Shown piece by piece: positions 6,985 through 14,940 of a DNA stretch of 36,262 nt; position 1 is the stretch's first letter, and each line of letters starts with the position of its first letter. A model generated the notes under the pieces. The model did no database searches. It was given only the letters and a program-made list of their open reading frames with translations, and was not told where the DNA came from. The position numbers and the translations under genes were made by a program. Source of the DNA: DASSJF01 sp035280345 (lineage in GTDB: Bacteria > Sysuimicrobiota > Sysuimicrobiia > Sysuimicrobiales > Segetimicrobiaceae); NCBI GenBank assembly GCA_035280345.1, contig DATEGA010000091.1, positions 1-36,262 on the forward strand, given 5' to 3'.

Positions 6985-7012
6985 CGCGGCTTACCGCAGA
7001 CAGTAAGCCGCG
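6985..7012 (-). repeat. Perfect 10-bp hairpin between monooxygenase and lactonase genes
   Basis: CGCGGCTTAC (6985-6994) and GTAAGCCGCG (7003-7012) are exact inverted repeats around an 8-base loop. In the direction of transcription no T run follows, so a classical terminator is unlikely. An mRNA processing or stability hairpin, or an operator for the lactonase gene, fits better. Confidence 0.6.
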
Positions 7013-7018
7013 TCGTTC

Positions 7019-8533
7019 CTAAGCGTAAACAAATGCTGCATCATCGAGATCGATCGCTGGAAACGCGTCCTTCTCCGCCCAGTAATCCTGAGTGTGCTGC
7101 CATTCCGGCTTGTCGCCACGCTTCGGCAGGAGATGCATCCCGCGCATCATGTAGCCGGGATTGAAGTCTTCGGCGTCGATCCAGTCATGCAACGGCATAT
7201 CCGAGTCTTCCGGCCGCAGCGCCACCGAGACCCGCTTCGCCTGTCGTGTCCGCATGTGCCTCAAGAGCCGGCATACAAAATCGCTGACGAGATCGGCACG
7301 CAACGTCCAGCTTGCGCGGAAATACCCGAACACCAACGCCATGTTCGGGACGCCCGTGAACATCATGCCGCGATACGTCACCGTATCGGCGAAATCGAGC
7401 TTCTTACCATCGATCGAGAAATCAATATCGCCGAGCATGCAGAGGTTGAACCCTGTGGCCGTGATAATCATGTCCGCCGCCAGTTCCCGTCCGGACTTCA
7501 ACAGGATGCCGCTCGGCGTGAACCGCTCGATCTCGTCGGTCACCACCGACGCTTTGCCCGATGCGATCGCTTTGAACAAATCGCCGTTCGGGATCAGTGC
7601 AAGGCGCTGACGCCAGGGCCGGTATGTTGGCGTGAAATGGGTTTCGATGTCGTAATCTGGACCCAGATGGGCCCGTGCGGCCCCAAGCAACTCCGCCATC
7701 ACCTTCTCTGGCTCCTCGGAGCAGCGCCGGGTAAACACCGCTTGGTCGTACAAGATCTTCCGGCGGACTATCTCGTGTATCCAGGCTTCGTCGATCTGCA
7801 GGGCGCGCAACATATCCGCGAGTTCGTTGATGTTGCGTCCAGTGAAAAACCACGTGGGCGATCGCTGCAACATGGTGATTTGCGAACAGTCCGGCGCCAT
7901 TGCCGGAATAATCGTCGCCGCAGTCGCCCCCGAGCCGATCACCACCACGGCTCTGTTCTTGTAGTCGAGATCGTCGGGCCAGGTCTGCGGATGCACGATC
8001 CGCCCCTGGTAGTCGGACATTCCCGGCCAACTCGGCGTGTATCCTACCGAGTGCCGGTAATAACCTGAGCACATCCACAGAAAGTCGGCTGTGAAATGGA
8101 CCGACTCGCCGGTATCCAGCCGAGTCGCCTTGATCGTCCAGACATTGTCCTCGGTCGACCAACTTGCCGAGTTGACCAGGTGGCCATACCGAATATGCCG
8201 CGCGAGGTCGTTTCCCTCGATCACCTCGCCCAGGTACTTCAAAATTTCGGGGGCGGTTGCAATCGGCGCGGAGGTCCACGGTTTGAAGCGATAACCGAAC
8301 GTGTACAGGTCGCTGTCCGATCGGGTACCAGGATAGCGGTGCGTCACCCACGTGCCGCCGAACGTATCCTTCGACTCAAGCACCACGAAGCTGGTGTCCG
8401 GGCATTGGTGCGTCAGGTGATAGGCGCCACCGACCCCGGAAATCCCGGCACCCACGATCAGCACGTCGAAATGTTGCTCCCGCCGGAACGTCACGGCGTC
8501 CGCGGGCGTTTCTGCCGTCCCATCAATGTCCAA
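7019..8533 (-). CDS. Flavin-dependent Baeyer-Villiger monooxygenase, EthA-like
   Basis: About 504 residues. The enzyme should insert oxygen next to a ketone using FAD and NADPH, giving an ester or lactone. FAD-binding VLIVGAGISGVGGAYHL, FGGTWVTHRYPGTRSDSD, the NADPH-binding VVVIGSGATAATIIPAM and the fingerprint YQGRIVHPQTWP (FxGxxxHxxxWP type) are all present and in order. Later segments such as LALIPNGDLFKAI and ASWTLRADLVSDFVCRLL match mycobacterial EthA closely. I place the start at the TTG at 8533, which has GGGGAG five bases upstream and lies downstream of a TATAGT box (8584-8579). An upstream in-frame start at 8611 would precede that promoter. The gene heads a likely two-gene unit with the lactonase-family hydrolase. 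The physiological ketone is unknown. Confidence 0.88.
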   Translation of the reverse strand: MDIDGTAETPADAVTFRREQHFDVLIVGAGISGVGGAYHLTHQCPDTSFVVLESKDTFGGTWVTHRYPGTRSDSDLYTFGYRFKPWTSAPIATAPEILKYLGEVIEGNDLARHIRYGHLVNSASWSTEDNVWTIKATRLDTGESVHFTADFLWMCSGYYRHSVGYTPSWPGMSDYQGRIVHPQTWPDDLDYKNRAVVVIGSGATAATIIPAMAPDCSQITMLQRSPTWFFTGRNINELADMLRALQIDEAWIHEIVRRKILYDQAVFTRRCSEEPEKVMAELLGAARAHLGPDYDIETHFTPTYRPWRQRLALIPNGDLFKAIASGKASVVTDEIERFTPSGILLKSGRELAADMIITATGFNLCMLGDIDFSIDGKKLDFADTVTYRGMMFTGVPNMALVFGYFRASWTLRADLVSDFVCRLLRHMRTRQAKRVSVALRPEDSDMPLHDWIDAEDFNPGYMMRGMHLLPKRGDKPEWQHTQDYWAEKDAFPAIDLDDAAFVYA

Positions 8534-8578
8534 AATACTCCCCTTGTTCCAGCACGGTGTTCGGGAATTGTTCGCTGC

Positions 8579-8584
8579 ACTATA
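8579..8584 (-). promoter_or_regulatory. -10 box for the monooxygenase gene
   Basis: TATAGT on the minus strand (8584-8579) would start a transcript near 8572, about 40 bases before the TTG start. No convincing -35 was found, so confidence is limited. Confidence 0.35.
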
Positions 8585-8657
8585 GCCACCGCCTTGTAGC
8601 GCGAGAGGCACTCTAATGTTCCCACCGCGACACGGCTCGTTGCGGCGCTACACCGCG

Positions 8658-8687
8658 TTGACCGCCGCGACGGCGGTCTGCTAAGAT
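8658..8687 (+). promoter_or_regulatory. Promoter of the T-box operon
   Basis: TTGACC (8658-8663) and TAAGAT (8682-8687) are separated by 18 bp, each one or two bases from consensus. Initiation would fall near 8694, just before the first T-box stem. Confidence 0.65.
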
Positions 8688-8693
8688 GCAGAA

Positions 8694-8969
8694 AAGCCAT
8701 AGGGCAATGACGGAGATCGTGGACCGCGCGACTTCCGAAGAGAGCCGGCGAAGTGGTGCAAGCCCGCGGAGGCGCGGTTCAGTCCACTCCCGAGTCCGCG
8801 GCTTGCGGGCGGTGCAGGCACCGCGCCGGAGGCCGGCGGGTCTGCCCGTTACCGCAGCCGAGCGCCGGACGTCCTCGCGTGCATACCCCTGTTGGGGGCG
8901 GGACGGCCGGCAGAGGAGTGGCACCGCGAGCGCTCTCGCCTCCTTGGGCGGGAGCGCCGTCGTTTGTTG
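8694..8969 (+). ncRNA. T-box riboswitch leader, probably serine-specific
   Basis: This leader senses uncharged tRNA and allows read-through when charging is low. Stem I: CGGA (8711-8714) pairs with TCCG (8795-8798), and GTGGAC (8719-8724) with GTCCAC (8782-8787). Above lies the distal element AGAGAGCCGGCGAAGTGGTG (8739-8758), typical of T-boxes. The specifier bulge near 8777-8782 contains UCA (8779-8781), a serine codon, followed by a purine; UUC (Phe) one base earlier is the alternative. The T-box core GGAGTGGCACCGCG (8914-8927) presents UGGC (8919-8922). Its C pairs with discriminator G73, which tRNA-Ser has and tRNA-Phe lacks. The serS gene downstream agrees. Boundaries and folding were judged by eye. 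Confidence 0.88.
8930..8969 (+). terminator. Intrinsic terminator of the T-box leader
   Basis: GCGCTCTCGCC (8930-8940) pairs with GGCGGGAGCGC (8947-8957) with one G-U pair, followed by a moderately T-rich tail CGTCGTTTGTTG. Its 5' side is adjacent to the antiterminator core, the arrangement expected for tRNA-dependent attenuation. Confidence 0.75.
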
Positions 8970-9011
8970 AAGCCGCGCCGATTGGACATTACACAACGAG
9001 GGAGGAATACG

Positions 9012-10184
9012 ATGCACGATCCGTCGGAGGCCAACCTGCTCATTCCCGGGCCCACGCCGCTCCCGCCCGAGGTCCTCGAAGCGATGAACCGGCAGATGAC
9101 CAACCATCGCGGCCCGGTCTTCGGCGCGATCATGCGCGAGGTGCTCGACGACCTCGGCGAGGTCTTCCAGACCCGCAACGACATCCTGACCTTTGTCGCC
9201 TCGGGCACCGGCGGCCTCGAAGCCTCGATCGTGAACCTCTTCTCGCCGGGCGACCGCATTCTCTCGGTCAGCAACGGCTCGTTCTGCGAGCGGTGGGCCG
9301 AGATGGCCGAGCGGTACGGTGCTCGCGTGGACCGGGTCTCGGCGCCTTGGGGACAGCGGGTGCCGGCCGCGGAGGTCGCGGCGCGCCTCGCCGCCGACAC
9401 GGCCCGGGAGTACCGCGCCGTGCTCGTGACCCAGAGCGAGACGAGCACGGGCGTCCACAACGACGTCCGAGCGGTCCGCGAGGCGATGGGCGGCCATCCG
9501 GCGCTCCTGATGGTGGATGCGATCAGCGGACTCGGCGCGATCCCGCTCGAGACCGACGCTTGGGGCGTCGACGTAGCTGTGACCGCCTCCCAGAAGGCGC
9601 TGATGAGCCCGCCGGGGCTCGCGTTCCTGAGCGTGAGCGATCGCGCCTGGGCGGCCGCGGAGCGCGGCACCACCCCGCGCTTCTACCTCGACTTCACCCG
9701 CGCGCGGAACGCGGCTAAACTGGAGAATCCGTCCACGCCCTTTACCACCGCGGTCACGGTTGCCTACGCCGTGCAGGCGGCGGTACGCCTCATTCGCAGG
9801 GAAGGTTTGCAGAACGTCTTCGCCCGCCACCGCCGCATGGCGCGCCTCGTGCGCGGCGGGGTGCGCGGCATGGGGCTGGAGCCGTTCGTGGACGACGCCT
9901 CGGCTGTGGACACGGTGACGACCGTGCGGATGCCGCAGGGCATCGACGGCAAAAAAGTCGTCGCGCACGCGCGGGACCGCTATCAGGTCCTCCTCGGTGC
10001 GGGCATCGGCAAGCTCGAACACGACATTATCCGGATCGGCCACCTCGGGTACACCAAAGCGGAGTGGCTGATCGCGGGACTGGAGGCGTTCGGGAAATCG
10101 CTGGGCGACCTCGGCCACCCGGTGCGGACCGCGGATGGGCTCCGCGCCGCGCAGGACGTGCTCAAGGCGGGCGCGGTCGGCTAG
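9012..10184 (+). CDS. Class V PLP aminotransferase (serine-pyruvate/alanine-glyoxylate type)
   Basis: The 390-residue enzyme belongs to the AGXT/serine-glyoxylate aminotransferase branch. LLIPGPTPLPPEVLEAM opens it, then ASGTGGLEASIVNLFSPGD, TQSETSTGVHNDV, MVDAISGLGA and TASQKALMSPPGLAFL with the PLP lysine at residue 195. It moves an amino group between serine or alanine and glyoxylate, pyruvate or hydroxypyruvate; relatives include ureidoglycine aminotransferase PucG. GGAGG (9001-9005) lies before the ATG at 9012. It is the first gene behind the serine T-box and is followed by serS. It therefore probably works in serine or glycine supply, perhaps instead of a canonical SerC step. The exact substrate pair cannot be read from the sequence. 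Confidence 0.87.
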   Translation: MHDPSEANLLIPGPTPLPPEVLEAMNRQMTNHRGPVFGAIMREVLDDLGEVFQTRNDILTFVASGTGGLEASIVNLFSPGDRILSVSNGSFCERWAEMAERYGARVDRVSAPWGQRVPAAEVAARLAADTAREYRAVLVTQSETSTGVHNDVRAVREAMGGHPALLMVDAISGLGAIPLETDAWGVDVAVTASQKALMSPPGLAFLSVSDRAWAAAERGTTPRFYLDFTRARNAAKLENPSTPFTTAVTVAYAVQAAVRLIRREGLQNVFARHRRMARLVRGGVRGMGLEPFVDDASAVDTVTTVRMPQGIDGKKVVAHARDRYQVLLGAGIGKLEHDIIRIGHLGYTKAEWLIAGLEAFGKSLGDLGHPVRTADGLRAAQDVLKAGAVG

Positions 10185-10249
10185 CTCGATGCGCGGACGC
10201 GCCGGAGAGCAGCACCGTCGCCGCGATCCGGGTACCGGGGCGTGAGGCC

Positions 10250-11542
10250 ATGATCGACATCCGCCAAATTCGCGAGAAACCCGACGACATCAAGGCGGCG
10301 ATCCGGCGCAAGGGCGCCGACCCCGGCCTCGTCGATGCGGTCCTGGAAGCCGACCGGCGGCGCCGCGACACGCTGCACCGTGTCGAGTCGCTGCGCGCCG
10401 AGCAGAATCGAGCGTCCCAAGAAATCCCCCGCCTCACCGGTCCCGCGCGCGAGGCGCGCATCGCGGAGATGAAGCGCATCGCCACCGACCTCCGTGCCGC
10501 GGAGCCCGAGCTCGCGACCGCCGACGCGGCGCTCGACGCCGCCCTGCGGCGCATTCCGAACCCGCCACATCCGGCTGTCCCCGACGGCGGGCCGGAGGCG
10601 AGCGTCACGGTCCGCACCTTCGGGGAGCCGCCCCACCCGCCGTTCGAGATGCGGGACCACGTGGACCTCGGAACCCGGCTCGACATGCTGGACATGGAGC
10701 GCGCGGCGAAGATCTCCGGGTCGCGCTTCGTCCTGCTGCGGCGCGACGGCGCGCTCCTGGAGCTGGCGCTGTTCCGCTACGCGATCGACCGCCTCGTCGC
10801 GGAAGGCTTCGTTCCCGTCATCCCCCCAGTGCTGGTAAAGCGGGACGCCGTACTCGGCACGATGGGGGGCGGCGGCCTCGACGAGCAGATGGTCTACCGG
10901 ATCGAAGGCGATGACCTGGCCCTAGCCGGCACATCGGAAGTGGCACTCGGCTCGATGATGGCCGGCGAAATCCTCGACGAGGACGCGCTGCCGATGCGGT
11001 TCGTCGGCATCTCGTCGTGTTTCCGGAGGGAAGCGGGCGCGCACGGCAAAGACACGCGGGGGATTTTCCGGCTGCATCAGTTCGACAAAGTCGAAATGTT
11101 CTCGTTCTGCCATCCTGAGAAGTCCTGGGACGAGCTCGCGTACGTGCTCTCGCAGCAGGAGGCCCTGTGGCAAGGGCTCAGTCTGCCCTACCGGGTGGTC
11201 GACATCGCGGCGGGCGATCTCGGCGATCCGGCCGCGCGCAAGTACGACATCGAGACGTGGATGCCGGGCCGCGGCGGCTACGCCGAGACGCAGTCGTGCA
11301 GCAACTGCACTGACTTCCAGGCGCGGCGTCTCAACGTGCGGATGCGCTCACGCGGCCGGCGGGGCCTGGAATACGTGCACACGCTGAACGGCACCGCGGT
11401 CGCGGCGACGCGCTCCATCATCGCGGTGATGGAGAACTTCCAGCAGGCCGACGGCACCATCACGATCCCGCCGGCGCTGCGGGGCTACATGGGCGGCCGC
11501 ACGGAGATCACACCGCCGAAGATGCCGGCGCGGCTTAGATAA
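10250..11542 (+). CDS. serS: Seryl-tRNA synthetase
   Basis: The 430-residue class II synthetase charges tRNA-Ser and tRNA-Sec with serine. The N-terminal arm (MIDIRQIREKPDDIKAAI to about residue 100) forms the tRNA-binding coiled coil. The core shows LAGTSEVALGSMMAGE, motif 2 SSCFRREAGAHGKDTRG with FRLHQFDKVE, and motif 3 ETQSCSNCTDFQARR followed by HTLNGTAVAATRSI. The start ATG at 10250 has GTGAGG just upstream; the gap to the preceding aminotransferase is 65 bases. The serine T-box at 8694 should control both genes. Since this organism appears to make selenocysteine, the enzyme also feeds the Sec pathway. Confidence 0.97.
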   Translation: MIDIRQIREKPDDIKAAIRRKGADPGLVDAVLEADRRRRDTLHRVESLRAEQNRASQEIPRLTGPAREARIAEMKRIATDLRAAEPELATADAALDAALRRIPNPPHPAVPDGGPEASVTVRTFGEPPHPPFEMRDHVDLGTRLDMLDMERAAKISGSRFVLLRRDGALLELALFRYAIDRLVAEGFVPVIPPVLVKRDAVLGTMGGGGLDEQMVYRIEGDDLALAGTSEVALGSMMAGEILDEDALPMRFVGISSCFRREAGAHGKDTRGIFRLHQFDKVEMFSFCHPEKSWDELAYVLSQQEALWQGLSLPYRVVDIAAGDLGDPAARKYDIETWMPGRGGYAETQSCSNCTDFQARRLNVRMRSRGRRGLEYVHTLNGTAVAATRSIIAVMENFQQADGTITIPPALRGYMGGRTEITPPKMPARLR

Positions 11543-11543
11543 C

Positions 11544-12689
11544 GTGCGGCAGTACGATGCGATCGTGATCGGCGTCGGCGGCATGGGCAGCGCCGCGGTG
11601 TACCACCTGGCCCGCCGCGGCAAGGCGGTCCTCGGCCTCGAGCAGTTCGACATTCCGCACGACCGAGGCTCGTCCCACGGCACCAACCGCATTATCCGGC
11701 TTGCGTACTGGGAGCATCCGTCGTACGTGCCGCTGCTGCGGCGCGCCTACGAGCTGTGGCGCGAACTGGAGAACCGGGCACAGGAGCGCCTCCTGATCAT
11801 CACGGGCGGTATCGACGCGGGCCCCGAAGACTCGCCGACCGTGCGGGGGTCGCTGCTCTCCTGCGACATTCACCATCTGCCGCACGAGACCCTGGCCGGG
11901 GCGGAACTGCACAAGCGCTTTCCCGGCTACCGCCTGTCGCGCGAGATGGTGGCGGTGTATCAGCCGGACGGCGGCTTCGTCATGTCGGAGCGTGCGATCG
12001 TCGCGCACGTGATGGCCGCGCAGGCGCTCGGGGCGGACGTGCGCGCGCGCGAGCCGGTGCTGCGCTGGGAGGCGGAGGGGGGCGGCGTGCGTGTGACCAC
12101 ACCGCAGGGGACGTATGCGGCCGAGCGGCTGGTGATCACGGCCGGCCCGTGGGCGGCCCGGCTCGTGCCGGCGCTCGCGACGGCGGCCGTCCCGGAGCGG
12201 CAGGTGCTGCTGTGGACGCAGCCGCTCAAGCCCGAGCACTTCCAACCGGCCACGTTTCCGGTGTTCAATATGGAAAGCCGCGAAGGACGGTTCTACGGAT
12301 TTCCGATCTATGGCGTGCCGGGGTTCAAGATCGGCAAATACCACCACCGCCTAGAGCGCACCGACGCAAACGCGGTTGACCGCGAGATCCACCCGGAAGA
12401 CGAAGCGGTCCTGCGCGAGGGCATCCGCCGCTACTTTCCGGACGCCGACGGCCCGGCGATGGCAATGAAAACGTGCCTGTTCACGAACAGCCCCGACGAG
12501 CACTTCATCCTGGACCGCCACGCCGAACACCCGAACGTCGCGATCGCGGCCGGGTTCTCCGGCCATGGCTACAAGTTCTGCAGCGTGGTTGGCGAGATCA
12601 TGGCCGACCTCACGCTCGAGGGCCGGAGCGCGTTCGATCTGAAGCTATTCGAGATCTCGCGGTTTGCGACGCGGGATCGGAGCCATTAG
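11544..12689 (+). CDS. Monomeric sarcosine oxidase / N-methyltryptophan oxidase family flavoenzyme
   Basis: The 381-residue protein oxidises secondary N-methyl amines of amino acids, producing the amino acid, formaldehyde and peroxide. It has the dinucleotide-binding VIGVGGMGSAAVYHLARRG and the family stretch FDIPHDRGSSHGTNRIIRLAY, a signature of MSOX/SolA proteins. Near the C-terminus KTCLFTNSPDEHFILD carries Cys311, the position of the covalent FAD link (Cys315 in Bacillus MSOX). GFSGHGYKF closes the FAD site. The GTG start is one base after the serS stop, so it is likely the third gene of the T-box operon. Sarcosine gives glycine, which would link it to serine/glycine metabolism. N-methyltryptophan or pipecolate are alternatives. 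Confidence 0.85.
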   Translation: MRQYDAIVIGVGGMGSAAVYHLARRGKAVLGLEQFDIPHDRGSSHGTNRIIRLAYWEHPSYVPLLRRAYELWRELENRAQERLLIITGGIDAGPEDSPTVRGSLLSCDIHHLPHETLAGAELHKRFPGYRLSREMVAVYQPDGGFVMSERAIVAHVMAAQALGADVRAREPVLRWEAEGGGVRVTTPQGTYAAERLVITAGPWAARLVPALATAAVPERQVLLWTQPLKPEHFQPATFPVFNMESREGRFYGFPIYGVPGFKIGKYHHRLERTDANAVDREIHPEDEAVLREGIRRYFPDADGPAMAMKTCLFTNSPDEHFILDRHAEHPNVAIAAGFSGHGYKFCSVVGEIMADLTLEGRSAFDLKLFEISRFATRDRSH

Positions 12690-12760
12690 CCGCCGGGAGG
12701 ATCGGCGTCCACTCCCGCAGGCCGCCATGCCGCTCCTCCCCCCGCCAATGCGCGCCCAGC

Positions 12761-13531
12761 TTACCCGGCACTGAGTTCCCGCCGGGCGAACGCGGCGATG
12801 TGGTCCGAGAGCCGCTCCAGCACCGCCGTGCCGATCTCGGGCGTCGCAGCGCGGGGGTCGCCCATGATGCCGTTCGGCGTGATCGCCTTGAGGCCGCGCC
12901 GGAACAGATCCTCCGTGTCGACGTGGCCCATCTTCCCCTGCTCCAGGCGATCGCGCGCCACGAGCGCGGGATGCCTCGCCATCATCACCGACGTCTCGGT
13001 CAGCTCGGCGTGGAGGGCGTCGACTTCCTGGCGGACGCCGAGTGACTCGGCGGCGGCGTTCATCACCTGCATCATCTCGAGCAGCGCCGCGCGTCCGGCA
13101 TAGGCGGCGACGCGGACGCTCTTCGGCGCCCATTCGTCCCGGAGCCGCCCCGCGGCCTCTTCGAGAGCGTCGAAGTTGCCGCCGTGCGACGAGAACAGGA
13201 CGAAGTTCTGAAAGCCGTGCGGCGCCAGCGATCGGCCGTAGGCGAGCACGGTCTCGATCAGCGTCTCGCGCGGGATGGACAGGCTGCCGGGAAACGCGAG
13301 GTGGTGGTCCGAGCAGCCCGGCCGAATCACCGGCGCCAGCAGCGCGCGACCCAACTTGCGCGCTACGCGCTCGCCGACCGCGTAGCCGATGGCGGTGTCA
13401 GTCATCGTCGGTAGATGGGGCCCATGCTGCTCGATCGACGCGACCACAATTACCATGGTGCGCACGCCGGCGTCCAGCACCTCCTGTACCTCGGGCCACG
13501 ACATCTCTTCCAGCAGCACAGTGTCCTTCAT
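12761..13531 (-). CDS. Creatininase-family amidohydrolase
   Basis: This 256-residue enzyme has all the metal-site elements of creatininase: VVASIEQHGPHLPTMTDTAI near residue 30, DHHLAFPGSLSIP, LFSSHGGNFDAL near residue 115 and HAELTETSVMM near residue 175. Family members open cyclic amides or hydrolyse N-formyl and related amides with two divalent metals. Real creatinine amidohydrolase activity is only one option; ArfB- or MftE-like roles exist. The ATG at 13531 has GGAGGGAG upstream; earlier in-frame codons add an unrelated alanine-rich stretch. It is convergent with the sarcosine-oxidase-like gene. Two further homologues lie at 33745 and 34536. Confidence 0.87.
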   Translation of the reverse strand: MKDTVLLEEMSWPEVQEVLDAGVRTMVIVVASIEQHGPHLPTMTDTAIGYAVGERVARKLGRALLAPVIRPGCSDHHLAFPGSLSIPRETLIETVLAYGRSLAPHGFQNFVLFSSHGGNFDALEEAAGRLRDEWAPKSVRVAAYAGRAALLEMMQVMNAAAESLGVRQEVDALHAELTETSVMMARHPALVARDRLEQGKMGHVDTEDLFRRGLKAITPNGIMGDPRAATPEIGTAVLERLSDHIAAFARRELSAG

Positions 13532-13612
13532 CGCTTCGCTCCCTCCGTACGCTGCCGCGGCGCACCGCCCGCCGGCCGGCTCACCGGCTACCATGTCATT
13601 CTCGCCGGCGGC

Positions 13613-14104
13613 TTATTCCAGCGAGCCGTCGAACGAAAATACCCGCTCCGGCCGCAGCTCGAGCATCGCCGCGGCCCAGGCCGGATCGTTCCCGAACCGC
13701 AGCCGCCAGTTCTGGCCGAACGCCGGCTCCGCCTCCACCAGACCGCCGCCCTCGTGGATCACAACGGGCCCCTCCGCGATCACGGTGCGGTGCTGGGGGC
13801 GCACGTCGCCTTCCATGATCACGATCGACGCATACGGCCGCGCCCGCAAGTTGCGCAGCCGCGCACCCCGGACCGTGGCGATCCAGAAGGCACCACGCCA
13901 GACGCTGAACGCGATCGGCGCCGCGTGCGGCCGCCCGTCGGGACGGCCCGTGGCCAGTACCGCGTAGCGGCGCCGGTCCAAGAACGCCGCCATCCGCGGC
14001 AGATCCATCGAGGACGTCCGGGGAAACGACTCCCGGATGCCGATGCCCGCCTGTTCGAAGCTGCGGGCCTGAGTCTCGATCAACGGCCGGACGTCGTCCG
14101 TCAT
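13613..14104 (-). CDS. Pyridoxamine 5'-phosphate oxidase-fold flavoprotein
   Basis: The 163-residue protein has the split-barrel FMN/F420-binding fold: MAAFLDRRRYAVLATGRPDGRP, then APIAFSVWRGAFWIATV, then LRNLRARPYASIVIMEGD and a C-terminal WAAAMLELRPERVFSFDG. Relatives bind FMN, F420 or haem, and many have no assigned reaction. True PNPOx residues for pyridoxal phosphate are not evident. Its ATG (14104-14102) overlaps the TGA of the AraC gene upstream (ATGA), so the two are translationally coupled and the regulator probably controls its own partner. Confidence 0.8.
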   Translation of the reverse strand: MTDDVRPLIETQARSFEQAGIGIRESFPRTSSMDLPRMAAFLDRRRYAVLATGRPDGRPHAAPIAFSVWRGAFWIATVRGARLRNLRARPYASIVIMEGDVRPQHRTVIAEGPVVIHEGGGLVEAEPAFGQNWRLRFGNDPAWAAAMLELRPERVFSFDGSLE

Positions 14105-14877
14105 GCCGTCACCCGCCGAAAGCGCGCCGGCGTTTCGCCGAATCGGCGGCGAAAGGCGTTGCCGAGATGTCCCTGGTTCGCGAACCCGGTCTCGACCGCG
14201 ATGTGGGAGACGGGCAGCGACGTTTCGAGGAGCAGCGCCGCCGCGTGCCGGAGTCGGACCATCTGGTGGTAGTGATGGATCGTCATGCCGGTGACCCGGC
14301 GAAAAATCCGGCAGGCGTGAAAGACTCCAACACCGGCGGCCGCGGCGAGATCGGTAAGCACGAGCCGCTCGTCGAACCGCAGGTCGATCGTGTAGACGAT
14401 CGCGTCCGCGATGGCCCCGTCGCGCCTGGATGGGAACCACCCGGTTTCCCGTGACGCCAGCGCGTCGCACAGCGTCTCCTCAACAAAGAGGCCTTCTACA
14501 GGACGGGAGGCCGCGAGCCGCCGCAGAAGTTGCTGCACGCGCAGGTACCCGGCGGGCGAGACGTCGACACTCCGGCGGCACGTATCGGCGACCTGCGCCG
14601 CAAAGCCTCCGGTGACGGACAGGCAGACGTCCCCCTCGCGATGAGGATGCTCGATCGTGTATCGGTCGCCCGGCCGGAGGACGATCGCCCGGGCCGGGCT
14701 GACGACGAAGCGGGCCGCGCTGTCGCGAAACACGAACCGGCCGCGGAGCGCGAGGATCACGTACTCCCGCTCAACCGATTCCTCGCGCGCCCCCGGACCG
14801 TCGTCGCCGTCGCAGAAAACGCGCCGAAGGGACAAGCCCGGCCCGGCGTAGAGTGAGAAATCGTGTAGGCGCGGCAC
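14101..14877 (-). CDS. AraC-family transcriptional regulator
   Basis: About 258 residues. An N-terminal cupin-like sensor region (residues 1 to about 100) is followed by a double HTH at the C-terminus. In the first HTH LVLTDLAAAAGVGVFHACRIF leads to RRVTGMTIHHYHQMVRLRHA; in the second SLPVSHIAVETGFANQGHL leads to FRRRFGETPARFRRV. A TATACT box at 14889-14884 and a weak -35 (CTTACA, 18 bp upstream) would start transcription at about 14877, exactly the GTG I use as start. A TTG six bases earlier (14883) would lie upstream of the transcript. The mRNA would then be leaderless. The downstream PPOX-fold gene overlaps its stop. Confidence 0.83.
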   Translation of the reverse strand: MPRLHDFSLYAGPGLSLRRVFCDGDDGPGAREESVEREYVILALRGRFVFRDSAARFVVSPARAIVLRPGDRYTIEHPHREGDVCLSVTGGFAAQVADTCRRSVDVSPAGYLRVQQLLRRLAASRPVEGLFVEETLCDALASRETGWFPSRRDGAIADAIVYTIDLRFDERLVLTDLAAAAGVGVFHACRIFRRVTGMTIHHYHQMVRLRHAAALLLETSLPVSHIAVETGFANQGHLGNAFRRRFGETPARFRRVTA

Positions 14878-14883
14878 ATCCAA

Positions 14884-14913
14884 AGTATAGGGACCGGAGC
14901 AAGAACGTGTAAG
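14884..14913 (-). promoter_or_regulatory. Putative leaderless promoter of the AraC gene
   Basis: On the minus strand CTTACA (14913-14908), an 18-bp spacer and TATACT (14889-14884) precede TTGGAT and the GTG at 14877. The -10 is one base from consensus, and the spacing puts the first transcribed base on the start codon. Confidence 0.4.
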
Positions 14914-14934
14914 ACCGCCCGGAACGCGCGCGTG

Positions 14935-14940
14935 TATACT
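14935..14940 (+). promoter_or_regulatory. -10 box possibly serving the DinB gene
   Basis: TATACT at 14935-14940 on the plus strand could start a transcript near 14947, leaving a GC-rich leader of about 115 bases before the DinB start. No clear -35 was found. Confidence 0.3.

Noticed and set aside
8612..8657. tRNA or other small RNA gene in the gap before the T-box promoter
   Set aside because: No T-loop or acceptor pairing was found; the stretch appears to be only the upstream region of the divergent monooxygenase gene.
8778..8780. UUC (Phe) as T-box specifier
   Set aside because: The UGGC bulge requires discriminator G, whereas tRNA-Phe has A, and the operon contains serS. UCA one base on is preferred, though this needs a covariance model.
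8613..10118. 501-codon open frame on the minus strand
   Set aside because: It is antisense to the aminotransferase and the T-box leader and has low-complexity Arg/Glu-rich composition; the plus-strand gene has clear homology.
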